From Diphasiastrum complanatum (taxonomy: Eukaryota; Streptophyta; Lycopodiopsida; Lycopodiales; Lycopodiaceae), in assembly GCA_029204225.1 (NCBI GenBank), contig MU835704.1, positions 1 to 37,021 of the forward strand: a stretch of 37,021 nt of DNA. Reading direction: 5' to 3'. Position 1 is the first letter of the stretch. The number at the start of each line of letters is the position of its first letter. The notes beneath the pieces were generated by a model, which made no database searches, was not told where the DNA came from, and was given only the letters and a program-made list of their open reading frames with translations. The translations under genes and the position numbers were made by a program. Shown here piece after piece: positions 20,652 to 32,175 of this stretch.

Positions 20652-22581
20652 AAGAAAAAGATGTAAATGACATCGATGATTTTTGGGAATAAAAAATTCT
20701 CTTCTGTTTTAAAGAATAATTGTGTTTATATTTTTTGATGTATTGTGTTTTGAATTCTTTTTTATTGATTTAATATTTTTAAATTTATTTTTTAACGATT
20801 TCAAATTTAAAATTTGAAATATTTTAAAAATCTTAACATTGAGAATTATTACCAAAAATTAAAATTGTAATGATTTGCCAAGTTTACAATGTTTTAATTT
20901 TAGATGTGTTTTTACAATATTTTTTGTAAAAAAATACTGTTAAAAATTATAGGAAATAAAAAAGAAATTTATATTTTTTTCAAGGTGATTTGAATATTAT
21001 CACAAATAATTTAATCTCGATTATTGTAAAGTAATTTTATTTGCGTTTATTTAATGTTTAAATATTTAATTAACTTACGTGGGTGTAAGTAAAGATTTTC
21101 AAAAATTTAAAATTTTAAAAAATACTGATTCCAATTTTAACATAATTTTAAAAATATTTTTTTCGATACAAGAATTGTAATTTAGAAAACTTTCAAAATT
21201 TCAAAAAAAAAAAAACTATTACTTTTGTTTTTAGTAAGCAAAAAATATTTTTTAGGTGTTTTAGTGGTTGTGTATCTAATGATTTTATTTTAAATAGCAT
21301 TATTATTTAATATAAGCTAATTTTAAACAATTGAAATTAAAGTCAAAATTGCTACATTCTTAGGTTTAGAAAAACTATGAACATTCGATGAGTTTCAATA
21401 TGCTATAATACATCAATTAAGTTTTGATATATTATTTAAACCAAGGCCTCATATATCATAACCAGACTATGTGGCAGATCAACTAAATAGTTACATCTAA
21501 TCTAAATTCAATACATAAATGAAATGATTCATACTAATTGCCTACCTAATGGATGGGGGGAATATAAAATAGATTATTGACTTGTTAACGATTTGCTTGC
21601 CCATGAAGGTTTTCAAGTGAACCTTAAATTGTTGACTATTTTTCAAATATTAGCATCAATATTCAATATTGTGTTTTTTTGGTGCTACCAAATTCTTAGA
21701 GTTCAACTATGAAGTAAAGGATTTGCAATAATAGCTTTTTGTCATTAAAGAATTTCCTATCTATAATACATGGTTGTTAGTGAAGAAATAAAATTTAATG
21801 AATTTGATTAGGCAATGATTTTTTTGTGCTTTTTGACTCATTAGCTAAATCTCTACCTAGCCAACACCACCATTTTCATGAACACATTCATTGATAAATT
21901 GTGCATAGTTCTTGTCAAGGCCTTTGGCAATGCTAAATAGCCCAATGTGCCACAAAAATGGGTCTTAGGTATGCATTTGAATCATGTATGTAAACTAATT
22001 TGTGTATTACTTCTCGTATAGGCATTATCAGTTTCAAATATTCTAGGAGCCATCAATTTTAATTTACTCTCATTTGGAAGTTGTATTGTATGTGCCTCAA
22101 AAGACAAGACATCGATTGATCTCTGAGCCCACTAGGATAAGATGGGCACACAACCTATTTCATGCTTGTACAAGGAGGTGAGACTTAGACATGATCTTTA
22201 GAGTTGTCATGTTCGTATTGTTTGTTGCTCGTCTCCTCTCATAGTTTTGCTACGATTCATTGTCTCCCCTCACTACAAAGACACATTATTGTTCTAGTAT
22301 GCATGTTTGTTTAGGTCACGTTGATCCGTGAGTTGTCATAACATGGGTTCTAGTTTCAGAGTTAGATCGAATCCTACGACTATTGGGATTTCTACTTAAG
22401 ACATGAAGATGGGCCCATGGGAAGTGCTCTGAAGTTCAGTCTATTGAGAATATATATTTTTCGCTTGTATGTTTTCATTTCTCTCAAGGAAAGAAAAGGA
22501 ACTCCTAACCAGCCTTTTGGAGGATCTTTTGGGAACAATTTAAGTGATTGTACTAGGTTTGATTCCCCACCCCACGGATGG
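20652..22581. other. AT-rich spacer without a recognised gene
   Basis: Extreme A/T tracts (20690-21350) followed by ordinary AT-rich sequence. No coding frame, RNA gene or element end that I can support. Confidence 0.5.
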
Positions 22582-23012
22582 CCGTACCTAGAGCCAAAGA
22601 CTTGTTCAATTCAAGATTAGGCAAGATGATTGAAACATCACTTGTACCTTGAGCCAAAGGCTTGTTTGAATCAAGATTAGGCAAGGTGATTGAAACATCA
22701 CTTGTAACTTGAGCCAAAGGCTTGTTTGAATCAAGATTAGGCAAGGCGATTGAAACATCACTTGTACCTAGAGCCAAAGGCTTGTTTGACTCAAGATTAG
22801 GCAAGGCGATTGAAACATCACTTGTACTTAGAGCCAAAGGCTTGTTTGACTCAAGATTAGGCAAGGCGATTGAAAGATCACTTGCACCTAGAGCCAAAGG
22901 CTTGTTTGAATCAAGATTAGGCAAGGCCATTGAAAGATATCTTGTACCTAGAGCCAAAGGCTTGTTTGATTCAAGATTAGAAAGATCACTTGTACCTAGA
23001 GCCAAAGGCTTC
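22582..23012. repeat. 60-bp minisatellite, about 7.5 copies, open on both strands
   Basis: The unit containing cctagagccaaaggcttgtt, caagattaggcaag and gattgaaacatcacttgta repeats every 60 bases from about 22582. The last copy lacks 12 bases and ends near 23012. Because 60 is a multiple of three, both strands carry long open frames: plus 22722-23027 with a 20-residue repeat (RLGKAIETSLVPRAKGL) and minus 22553-23017 (NKPLALGTSDVSIALPN). Neither repeat resembles a known family. I would not call either a gene without transcripts. Confidence 0.95.
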
Positions 23013-23425
23013 GACATACAAGTGTAAAATGTATGTTCAAAGCTAGGAATCAGTTAGTGTATGTTCAAAGCTAAATAGTCGTTCAATCGCTAACCACAAA
23101 GAAAAATAGTCATTGCAAATTCATGACGACTTAACAAAAGGGCATTCTCTTCTCGAACTTTGACCTAGGAGCAACACGCCAAGAGTGGTCAAAATCCAAT
23201 GCTTCGCAAATGATCATGGTAGCTTCTGAGGTCAAAGCTAAAAAAGAAGAAGAAAAAGGAGGAGGAGGAGACTGGGTGGGAGTGAGGAGCCTTAAAAAGC
23301 TTTGGCCAGATGACCTATTCTTTGAGGAGAGGATGGATCTCATGAGTGGGGTTTTCATGTGACATTGACTAGGAAGGTGTGAGAAAATTTCTGCCGCCCT
23401 CATGTGAAGAAGTGGAGGCCTGAGG
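23013..23425. other. No gene recognised
   Basis: A GA-rich minus-strand open frame (23131-23472) ends in a poly-Phe run created by the GAA tract. I see no family. Confidence 0.4.
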
Positions 23426-23463
23426 CTAGTGAAGAAGAAGAAGAAGAAGAAGAAGAAGAAGAG
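23426..23463. repeat. (GAA)n microsatellite
   Basis: About 11 GAA units on the plus strand, ending at gagcat. Forms a poly-Glu, poly-Lys or poly-Arg run on one strand and Phe, Leu or Ser on the other. Confidence 0.9.
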
Positions 23464-23601
23464 CATATTCAAAGAATAGCGTGCTGCCGCCCTGGTTAAG
23501 GCTCTCGAGAGGAGAGAAAGAGAAGCAAACGACGAAAAAGTTAAAAGGAAAAAATGGCAACGTAGTCAAAGGTTAAAAGCCCGCTATCAGTACTAGTAGA
23601 T

Positions 23602-24006
23602 ATGGCGATCATCCACGCTTCCTATCTTCTATGGCGCCTTTTCCCAGGCATCTCTTTATTAATTCTTCTACTTTTTCTCTGCTTCTTCTTCTTCTACTTC
23701 TGGGTCTTCTTCGGCATCGTCGATGGCGTCTGCTGCTGCTGCCTCTTCTTCTTCGCTCTTGTTCCATCGTGTTTAGCTCCTATTCTGCTGCTGCTGCAGC
23801 ACCTGCCACTGCCAAACCCTTCCTTGGCTTCCTTCCCCGGCAATCTTTCCTTCGCTCGCTGTTGCAGCTCTCCTGTGTCCTTTCAGCCGTTTGGTACTAC
23901 TCTTTCTGGGTACGTTTTGATTTGCTTTCTATCAGAGGCTCGGGGATTTGACCGCCTGCACGCTGAATGGATGGATGCCTGGAGTGAGGCGGAAGCAAGA
24001 TTCTAG
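23602..24006 (+). CDS. Hydrophobic leader-like ORF upstream of the F-box gene
   Basis: A 134-codon frame opens with ATG at 23602 and encodes a very hydrophobic start (runs of Leu, Phe and Cys) and a soluble end (RLHAEWMDAWSEAEARF). An overlapping frame (23631-23951) is also open and Ser/Ala/Leu-rich near SSYSAAAAAPATAK, as in plastid transit peptides. The sequence is dominated by TTC, TCT and GCT runs that keep all frames open. It could be a first exon of a plastid-targeted protein, a long 5' leader of the F-box gene about 540 bases downstream, or no gene. Confidence 0.25.
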   Translation: MAIIHASYLLWRLFPGISLLILLLFLCFFFFYFWVFFGIVDGVCCCCLFFFALVPSCLAPILLLLQHLPLPNPSLASFPGNLSFARCCSSPVSFQPFGTTLSGYVLICFLSEARGFDRLHAEWMDAWSEAEARF

Positions 24007-24548
24007 CTATTTTGGTAGCTTATACGCCGGCACTGGCAGCAAGTTGCGCATTTCTTTGTGGCTGGATTAAGTTAAGTCGTAAGGTAAGGTGTGTGCAGGC
24101 AGGCTTTTTAAGTTTTGAAAGGACAGATATATAGCCGTGTACGCATAGCCTCTGCCAAAACGACGATATTCTGAAGCGTGCTTTGGCAGCTCAGTCTATT
24201 GTGCGGATTTTTTGAAGCGTGCTTTGGCAGTTGATATTATTCTGTAGATTTTGCGCAGACGGCAGTGCTGCTTGCATTGCGCATAAGTTTGCAAGGGGAT
24301 TTGTTGAGAGTCAATACAAAGCTGAGTCCATTTAATGAGAATTATTTTTTTTGGTGAATGCGGTTCTTGCATCCAGCCAGCATGAGAGTGACTAGTGGAG
24401 AAAGAAATAAAACTAAGCCGATCGATTGATCAGATACGATCAAACGGCTTAGATCAACATGTTTTGATGTCAAATTTGTAGGTGTTGTTTCGTTTAGAGA
24501 TCCGGTTAGCCTTCTTGTGTTGTTTATTTGGTAGAGCTCTGTCTTATC
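24007..24548. promoter_or_regulatory. Upstream region of the F-box/MYND gene
   Basis: No coding signal. A 17-base direct repeat, gaagcgtgctttggcag, occurs twice about 40 bases apart (near 24173 and 24213). The region probably holds the promoter and 5' leader of the gene starting at 24549, but I see no clear TATA box. Confidence 0.35.
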
Positions 24549-26534
24549 ATGAGGACCAGGCAAGCGAACTATCCCTCCCCTACAGACGGAATAACTTTCT
24601 ACATTAAACCTGTAGTTCGGAAAAAGCGGCAGCCGATTGCAAAGGATATTAACGAGAGGCCGAACAAGATGAGTCGTATTACTCGCCTCAAGACAGATTC
24701 TGTATGTGCAATCGATGTTCTTTCAGATGACTTGCTTATATCCATCATCACCTTTGTCGGCTCTACGGCTTCGTCTCCGGCCGATCTTGTCAACGCAATG
24801 CTCACGTAAGTGGCTCAATTAAGCTTGCCTAATAGTCTTTCGATCTTAACGCTAGAAATCTTGCGTTGCGATGTGTTTGTCATGTTCTGCTGTTAGCAGA
24901 ATAGATCGCTTTCTTTCTTTCCATTTATATTTCCCGCATGCTTTATGTCTATTGCATTTTGTTTGTGCTAAAGAACCTCTTGCGCCAACAAGTTATTTGC
25001 TTATCAAATGCATTTTGCTTAATGTTCAGCTTCTTATTTCTTCGGCTTCAATATGAAAATCATTCATGAAGATGGTGGATTATCCTTCCACTGGAGCAGT
25101 TTATTCGTTGCATTATATGAATCGATCAAATTGATGATTCATATGCCCTTATGCCCTTCAAGGGGAATAAAGTAGATGTTTATTTGTATGTATAAGTATC
25201 CCCTTTATTGAGGTAACCGATGCTGACAATGAATGAGTTACCACCTGCTGCAGATGCCGAAGATTTTGTGCTGCTGCAACGCATCCTCTTGTACTCGCCC
25301 GCGCAGCAGTGCCTGGTTTGGAAGTGAAGGCTCGTAGCTGGTCTGAAGGGGCGCATCGGTTTTTGAAGCACTGTGCAGATGCCGGCAACGCGGAGGCATG
25401 CTACACGCTTGGAATGGTGAGGATCTGTTCCTCAAGTGAAACCAAGGATTCTGTTTTATTTGTCTCTTGTTCAAACAGCGGGCATTGTTTCTGATCAAAT
25501 CTCTTCAATAGCTGTTTTTCTGAACCTTTTTGCACATATATGCCTTTCCTATGCTAGTTCTGAGCTCTACGTTTTATAGCGCTGCTGAGTCTCTTTGGTG
25601 AAAATTTTAACTCTCTATTTTCCTTCTATGGTGAATATGCCCAAGAGTTTCTAGACACCATTCATGCTTTTTATTGATGGAGTTTTGCATGCCATAAATT
25701 TTGCAGATTCGGTTTTACTGTCTAGGCAACAGAAACGCAGGTTCCTCTCTCATGGCTAAAGCAGCTATGGCTACACACACTTCTGCTCTTCATTCGCTTG
25801 CCATCATTAAGTTTAACGGGAGCGGAGGTATAAGGAAAGACAAGGATTTGAAAGCAGGAGTTGCTCTGTGTATAAGAGCGGCTGCATTGGGTCATGTTGA
25901 TGCAATACGCGAGCTTGGACATTGCCTACAGGATGGATATGGTGTTCGGCAAAATGTTCTTGAAGGTCGCCGCCTGCTTTTGGAAGCCAATGCCAGAGAA
26001 GCTGCGGCAGCAGTCCTAGCATCACCCAGGAGCTTCATACAAACGGTCTTACGAACTACGCCCATTCCCTTAGGATTAACTTGTGCGCATCACAGTTTTC
26101 CTTTCCATTCGGTATTGAATAAAGCTCAGGTGATACAAAGAGCTCTTTTGGAACACCCTTTAAACTCTTTGTCCATTGGATCTGATCCCGATCCTATCTT
26201 TACGCTTCTGCACAATGATGCCTGTTCTCTGCTCAGTGACTTTGGCTGTAACATTCCACCTCCCAAGCTTCATGCAGCAAATAGATTTTTAGTTGATTGG
26301 TTTTCTCTTCATCCTCCGCCTTTTGGATTAAGAATGTGTTCCCATGGAAATTGTGGGAGACTCGAAACTAGAAAACATGAATTCAGAAGATGCTCCGTCT
26401 GTGGATCTGTCAATTACTGCTCCCGGGCTTGTCAAGCTCTGGATTGGAAAGTGAGGCATAAGTACAGTTGCAGGCCTGTGGTAGAGCTGGAAATTCAGCA
26501 AGTGCATGAAGCAAATTTGCAGGCCCTACTGTGA
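24549..26534 (+). CDS. F-box protein with SEL1-like repeats and MYND finger (At1g67340 type)
   Basis: Three exons (24549-24805, 25254-25416, 25707-26534) join in frame to 415 residues. GT-AG introns are 448 and 290 bases. The ATG at 24549 is the first in the frame. A basic start is followed by an F-box (IDVLSDDLLISIITFV to TCRRF, about residues 58-90), which binds SKP1 in SCF ubiquitin ligases. Next are SEL1/TPR-like helices (RFLKHCADAGNAEACYTLGM; LAIIKFNGSG; ALGHVDAIRELGHCLQDGYG). The C-terminal MYND zinc finger has C351, C356, C369, C372, C378, C382, H391 and C395. Family length and order match plant F-box proteins such as Arabidopsis At1g67340. All key residues are present and no internal stop is seen, so this is probably functional; its substrate is unknown. 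It reads TAA and TAG nowhere as sense, so the host uses the standard code. Confidence 0.95.
24806..25253 (+). other. Intron 1 of the F-box/MYND gene
   Basis: GTAAGTGG...CTGCTGCAG. The split Thr codon (AC|A) leads into CRRF of the F-box end. Confidence 0.9.
25417..25706 (+). other. Intron 2 of the F-box/MYND gene
   Basis: GTGAGGAT...AATTTTGCAG, phase 0, joining ACYTLGM to IRFYCLGN exactly as in the family. Confidence 0.9.
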
Positions 26535-27540
26535 GCCTAGCGCAAACTTTAGCGTGCAACATCAAATGCTGCAGAAGAGAAAAAGACATGCAGCAGGATT
26601 ACGACCGACAGAGGTTTCTTCTACATTTAGCATTTAGGAAAGCAGAATAGAAGCATTTTGGTTCTGAGCAATTCCAGCTCCTAGGAAAAGAGGCTAATTA
26701 TTCTAGCCTCAGCTGTCTTAATTAGCAGTTGTTCAGTTTTGTCTTAAATTTGAGGCTCAAGCCAATCCAGAAAGATAGCAGGGCCAGTATAATTTTTGAG
26801 GTTAAAGTTCAACTACCCAACAATCGATTTATTTGAGGAGTTTGATTTTCTCAACCACAATTGTTCTTTCAGTAAAATCTCAGCACTATGTTTCAATTCC
26901 TAGTGATATATTTACAAGCTTATATTCATTATGGGGAGTTGGAACCTCTTATTCACAAATGCTGTTCTTTTCCTTGGATAGACTTGTGGCACTTTGTTTC
27001 AAGTCCGAGTGATGTGTATGTAAGGATTTCAATTCTTTATATTGAGTGAATAAATTCCAAGACAGAAAACTTCAATGTATAAAATTTAAATGATGATCAC
27101 AATCTTCAATGCTGAGTTATTATCATTGTGAGCGCAACTTATCTCGAGTAATTGGCCGAATCTTCTGGATATACCTAGGCTCGTAAGGGAACTTCATATT
27201 TGAGCTGTGTTAGGGTCTCCCTCTCAATCAAGCTTGAGCTTTATATGTTACAATTTCTCTTATAGCTGCTTAACAACGTTCATTCTTCCGAACAAGATTA
27301 TTAAGTGGTGGATTTCATCTTCTTCCTTGCATTCAACAATGAAAGAAATTGGATGACTCTCATCAGAAACCCAAAGAGAGACCAAGCAATGGCCAAGAGG
27401 ATTCCATCTCTTGGCACTTGGTCTTATTTCAAGAATTTGTGTTTGAATCCTTCTATTTTAAGTAAAACTCTTTCTCTCTTGTACTTTTATGCAAAGCTGA
27501 GTCTTATGTAAATTGCTTGAGAGAAAAAAAAAACAAGTAA
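26535..27540 (+). other. Downstream region of the F-box gene
   Basis: Probable 3' untranslated sequence followed by spacer. An aataaa at about 27048 could serve as a polyadenylation signal. No other coding signal. Confidence 0.35.
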
Positions 27541-27557
27541 GTACATGCATGCACGCG

Positions 27558-27565
27558 CGCTCACA

Positions 27566-27596
<31 letters not shown>
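27558..27596. repeat. (CA)n microsatellite
   Basis: About 18 CA units with one slip (accaca). Confidence 0.95.
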
Positions 27597-27914
27597 TTGC
27601 AACAATGGATCTATAGTGCTCTTGTTACTCATGTTTTACATGCTAACTATCTTCCACTATTTCTTTTGTTGTCTTCTTCTTACCTACACAAATAAGCACA
27701 AATAGTTTCAATCAATTATCTATTGACCAAATTTTTGTAGCTTAAATTATTTTCTTGCAAAATACAACATTTTTTTACCACTAAAATATATTTATTTGAA
27801 GCATTTTAAATTTGGATACTTTTTAAAAAACTTTAATAAATTTAAAAAAAATGGGTCTTCAAGTCATTTTTCTTTTTTTTTTGTCATCATGTTGAAAACA
27901 TTATTACACATTTT

Positions 27915-28620
27915 TGATGTCCCATAGAGCTAGTTAGTGATCGTAGCACACATTTTTTAAATGTTATCATTGATAACCTCCTACGCCATTACCTTGTCGT
28001 TCACAGAAAAAGTAAACCGTACTATCCTAGTTGTAATGGCCAGGCTGAATCAACTAACAAGACAATATGTAAAATTTTGACCAAGATAGTTGAAACCAGT
28101 CGTTCTGATTGGAAAAACAAAACTTTTTTCAGCTACCTGGGCTTACCGCACAACCTCGAAGAAAGCCGCGGGGTAGGTAACTCCTTTCCACTTAGTATAT
28201 GGTCAAGAGGCGGTAATGCCTGTAGAATTTTTAGTACCGTCACTAAAAGTCATGGAAGCTTTTTCAACAGATCTCTGTGAAAAAAGCTACAATCGAACAA
28301 CAAGTTAAAACCAGACTATTTACGTTAGCCCAGTTATGCGAGACAAGACTTATATCTTACCACGCACAACTGGTTAACAAACGACGCCAAAAGGCCTGGC
28401 ATGACCGTCACCTACGCAATAAAGATCTACACTTAGGTGACCAGGTGCTTCTTTATACATCCAAGAAGCACCCCGACAAATTGAAATTCAGAAGTGAGGG
28501 ACCGTATGTTATTAATAAAATCTTTCCTAATGGTGCAGTCTAGTTGCAAACACTTGACGGAATACTCCTAGACACTGTCGTAAACGGTGGTCGTCTAAGA
28601 CGGTATTACGAAGAGTTGTT
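27915..28620 (+). pseudogene. pol: Ty3/gypsy integrase relic, catalytic end plus C-terminal domain
   Basis: VSDRSTHF (Asp codon at 27939) and NGQAEST supply the second Asp and the Glu of the D,D-35-E triad, with exactly 35 residues between them. DWKNK and ATWAYRT follow after a frame change near 28115, then HLVYGQEAVMPVEF. The C-terminal domain is readable as LGDQVLLYTSKKHPDKLKF and GGRLRRYYEE, separated by a TAG at about 28542. Several frame changes and stops are present. The front of the element is missing: no gag, protease or reverse transcriptase is seen upstream. Confidence 0.9.
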
Positions 28621-29020
28621 TTTTGTTGACTCAATTTAACATCTTTTCCCTAGTATACATTTCACATTTTTTATTCTTTTATTTTTCTTATGTTCTTGCT
28701 ATAGTTCTAGTTTTGCATGCCTATTTTAAACCTCGTTCTTTGTTTATAATTCATACCATTACTTATGTAGTTTCTATGCATTTTCTTTTTCCTCTACATA
28801 CTCATGGGTCATGGATGTTTTAGGTCAACAAATGATAGGCTACACCATAGGCAGTGATTCTCACACTTTTAGCCACCTCATCTCTGTGTAACTAGTATCT
28901 CAGGCATACAAACATTTCTGGGGATACACTCTTTTCATAAGAACTTCTACTCTGGGCCACAGTCATATTTTCCCCTTGAAGTTCTTCACTTGCATCAAAC
29001 ATATCCATTCCTTCATATTG
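28621..29020. other. Spacer between two gypsy relics, possible LTR
   Basis: T-rich sequence after the integrase end. It may hold the 3' LTR of the left relic or the 5' LTR of the right one. No primer binding site or polypurine tract was recognised. Confidence 0.35.
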
Positions 29021-29215
29021 GGGTTTTGTCAAATCTCAACTGATGGGTTTTGTCAAATCTCAACCGACGGGTTTTGTCAAATCTCAACCGACGGGTTATG
29101 TCAGATCTCAACCGATGGATTTTTATCAGATCTCGACTGACGCGACTCCATCAAATCTCGACCGACGCGACTCTCTCAGATCTCGATCGACGCTTCTCCA
29201 TCAAATCTCAACCAA
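29021..29215. repeat. Minisatellite with a 24-to-25-base period switch
   Basis: The core aaatctcaaccgac or agatctcgaccgac recurs eight times. The word atct(c) lies at 29033, 29057, 29081 and 29105 (spacing 24) and then 29130, 29155, 29180 and 29205 (spacing 25). The first half encodes an 8-residue repeat (SNLNRRVL); the second half rotates the frame at each copy. It forms the start of the gag frame. Confidence 0.85.
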
Positions 29216-30787
29216 CGCTTCTCATTCAAAATACAACAAACAGACATGTCCCATCGCGTCCGAACCCAACTAACGGCGTCCATACATGCCATTACCTCGA
29301 CGCTATTCGCACCTCATTAGAACGATACCTTAAGCTTAGAGAGGAATTTTTACAAAGACAAAGTGAGAATACTAGTCAAAAAAATCTAGACAAAATCACT
29401 GTCCAGTTACTTGAACTCCTAATTAGCTTCGGTATGGAGGGTCCTGCTGCACATTTCACTTCTATCTCCAAAATTAAATACGATTATTTTAAAGGGACTT
29501 CTTCCGATGATGCAGATAGCTATGTCTCACAATTTGAGTCAATCGCTAATGCGAATAACGAGGGAACTGACGTAGACAAACTACGAATTTTCCCTTGTCT
29601 GCTAAGAAAGCAGATGCGCATATGGTACAGTCAAGTTGAACTAGACCGTGTAGGAACCTGGTACTTGCTGAAAGATGCATTTTTGAACCAGTTCAAAGAG
29701 ATCGGTTACAAATCTAGAATTCTTGGACGTCTGAACAATGTTCAGAAGAAGAGTAAAGAATCCCTTTGCAAATATACACGTAGGGTTAAAAATCTCATAG
29801 GAAAACTAAACGGTGTATATCCCGTAGACATGCAGATCGAATGGTTTTTGGCTGGTTTACCACCAAAAATTGATCGGTATTGTAGACAAGGAGATATGAC
29901 CTCCTTAGCAGCAGTAATAGCTAGTGCCAAAAATTTCGAGACCTCAAAACTAACACGAAAGCGACGATCGACGAAGAAATCTTGAAAGTCGAAGACTGAT
30001 TCTAGTGACAGTGATGAAGATTCTCAACTTCTAAAGTTGAAAAGCTTTGGAAGAGTAATATGGCTGATCTTAATAAAAAGTTTAATGACTTGAAAGTGCA
30101 GATCTCTGAAGTTGCAGATAAAAGACCAAAAGCGTCTTCTTCCAACTCAGGAATGTGGTGTACAAAATGTGGAACTTCTGGACACACTAAGGAAGACTGC
30201 ACTATTGTGAATGTCAAATACGTTGAAGATCCTGTCCAGGAGGTACTTTTTAGTTTTCAACATGATGCGACTACTAACTATGTACAGGGTACTGCAGTAT
30301 CAGCCCAGTAGGACAGACCCAAGTTCGCACCAAGAAGGCATAATCCTCCTGAATTTGTTGGACCAGCGAAGTCTCAAACCGTGACTAAACCAGTTTTGGG
30401 CAATTGCTACAACTGTGGAAAACTGAGACATTTTTCTCTTGATTGTCCACAACCGCGAAAGCCGATTGGTTATGTACCATTATGTTCGAATTGCAGAGAG
30501 CCTGGCCACAAGTAACCTGATTGCCCTCAGCCGCAGAAGCCGCGACCCAAATATTAGTATGTAGCAACACCAGCTGTTGCAGACACGAAAGCGAAAGCTG
30601 CGACTGTTGCTGTTGTGCAGAGAATTGACGTTATTGAGGGAAAACTGGCAAAGACAGAAGATCAGTCCTGGCCAAGTGACGTGGAGAAATTATTCAAAGT
30701 CACAACGAGAAGCAAAAGCTCCTCGAAACCTTATCAGAATTTTCGACAAAGCGAAGAAAATCCTCTAGCAAAACAACGAACAAATTT
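29050..30787 (+). pseudogene. gag: Ty3/gypsy gag with three zinc knuckles, broken
   Basis: After the minisatellite, the retrotransposon gag core is clear: KYDYFKGTSSDDADSYVSQF, LRKQMRIWYSQVE, WYLLKDAFLNQFK, SLCKYTRRVKNLI and WFLAGLPP. A TGA at 29983 (fits CGA) ends this frame. A frame change leads to the knuckle CTKCGTSGHTKEDC (about 30163-30204), and after a TAG at 30309 to CYNCGKLRHFSLDC and CSNCREPGHK|TAA|PDC. All three have CX2CX4HX4C spacing, the last interrupted by TAA at about 30514. The product would be the capsid and nucleocapsid of the particle. Confidence 0.9.
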
Positions 30788-32175
30788 ATGACTAAGGAAG
30801 ATCTCAAAGATGACCCTGACTATGACTGCAATGCTGCAAAGTTATTTGCAAAAGATATCTCGGTAGAAGCAAAGGAAATCATCAATGCTGAACTTCAGAC
30901 AGCTACTGCAGAAAAGGTGGTCACTTTCGAGGAAGAGGATGAAGAAATCGCGAAGACGAAATTGTCTAGTGTTGTTATCGATAAACCAACCTCGAAATCA
31001 AAGACGAAAGAATATGACATCGTGACTGATATTGGATCCCTTCATCCGAACATTACTTTTGAACAACTGTTGGCAGATAATACTTATTACAGAAAGCAAC
31101 TGAAAGGTCTTTTTGTGTCCAAAAAGAAGAAAAAAATTTTTCTGCCAGATGTTGGTATTTTGTCTATCGATTTAGGTGATCTCGGTGAACCTGAGATTGA
31201 TATTGCCATTGCAGGATGCCTGATCCAAAAAGTGCCAATTGATATAATAACAGAAGACACAGCTCATGCTCTGGTGCTGACTGACATTCAACCGACACAG
31301 CGAAACATCAAGTTAGTTTATTCGACACGACGAAAACCTGTTGGAGACCTGAAGGATGTCACTGTCTACATTCAAGCCAAGCCATTCACAATGAATTTCA
31401 TTGTTATTAAACCAATCGGTTTGTCATCCTATTCTATGCTGATTGGACGACCTTGGCTTTATCAATCAAACGTAAGTGTACATTGGAAATCCAGAAAGCT
31501 GAGATTTCAGACTGGTGAGACCAACAGCCGAGGTAAGCCAGTAGAACAAATCATAATCTGGAGTCGTGACAATTATGAAGGTGAAACTCCTTTGTCCGAC
31601 ACTAACTTTACATCAGAAGAATCTTCGTATGCCTTATATATTTTTTCCAATGGATCTAATATTGAAGTGCGGTACTTTGAATGTTATGAGAATGCTGAGG
31701 ACGAAGAATTCTTCGATGTCTGCGACGCTGAAGCGGATGTTTCGTATGAAGAAATTAACGTTGTAGACACGAACTCGAAAGAGTCTAACGATTTGAGTGA
31801 CGAATCTGAACACAAATTTCGTAACAAGAACCAGGTAGACGACAAGAAAACATCTGTGGAGTCAACCATGCGTAAAATACATGGCCATACCAAGGCCAGT
31901 ATGACAAAAGGTAACATTCTACCAGATTCTACTAAACTGATTGAACTTGCACCTGGAATATTTGTGCATGTTTCGAAGTCACTTGGAGAATCAGAGCTAG
32001 TGGAATTCACTGAACTATTGAAGGAGTATCAAGACGTTTTTGAATGGTCGCTCGACGATTTGAAGGGTATACATGCAAAATTCGGAGAGCACCGAATTGA
32101 TCTTAAGAAAGATGTTGTACCTATTCGACAGAGACAATATCGTCTCAATCCTAAGTACTCTCTCATGGTTAAGGA
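30788..32175 (+). pseudogene. pol: Ty3/gypsy protease region and start of reverse transcriptase, protease site lost
   Basis: The frame 30788-32257 is open. Residues around VPIDIITEDTAHAL, VTVYIQAKPFTMNFIVI and YSMLIGRPWLYQSNVSVHW match the retropepsin domain of plant gypsy elements. The catalytic D-T/S-G-S-G segment expected after PID is missing, apparently deleted, so PID runs straight into II. An acidic linker (31680-31880) is followed by HRIDLKKDVVPIRQRQYRLN, the first strands of the reverse transcriptase, which then stops abruptly near 32175. Confidence 0.85.

Noticed and set aside
22336-22575. tRNA-like or SINE-like B-box (gtttgattcc, gatcgaatcc)
   Set aside because: There are single-motif resemblances to the T-arm, but no A-box, acceptor pairing or repeat family is visible.
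22582-23012. CRISPR-like array
   Set aside because: The 60-bp units are contiguous, with no variable spacers, so this is a minisatellite.
24549-26534. Alternative genetic code for the whole genome
   Set aside because: The intact F-box/MYND gene ends normally and has no internal TAA or TAG, so the host uses the standard code.
29021-29215. CRISPR-like array
   Set aside because: The whole 24/25-base unit repeats, without unique spacers.
30002-30217. Minus-strand ORFs across the gypsy relic
   Set aside because: They are shadows of the plus-strand gag and pol frames, which carry clear family motifs.
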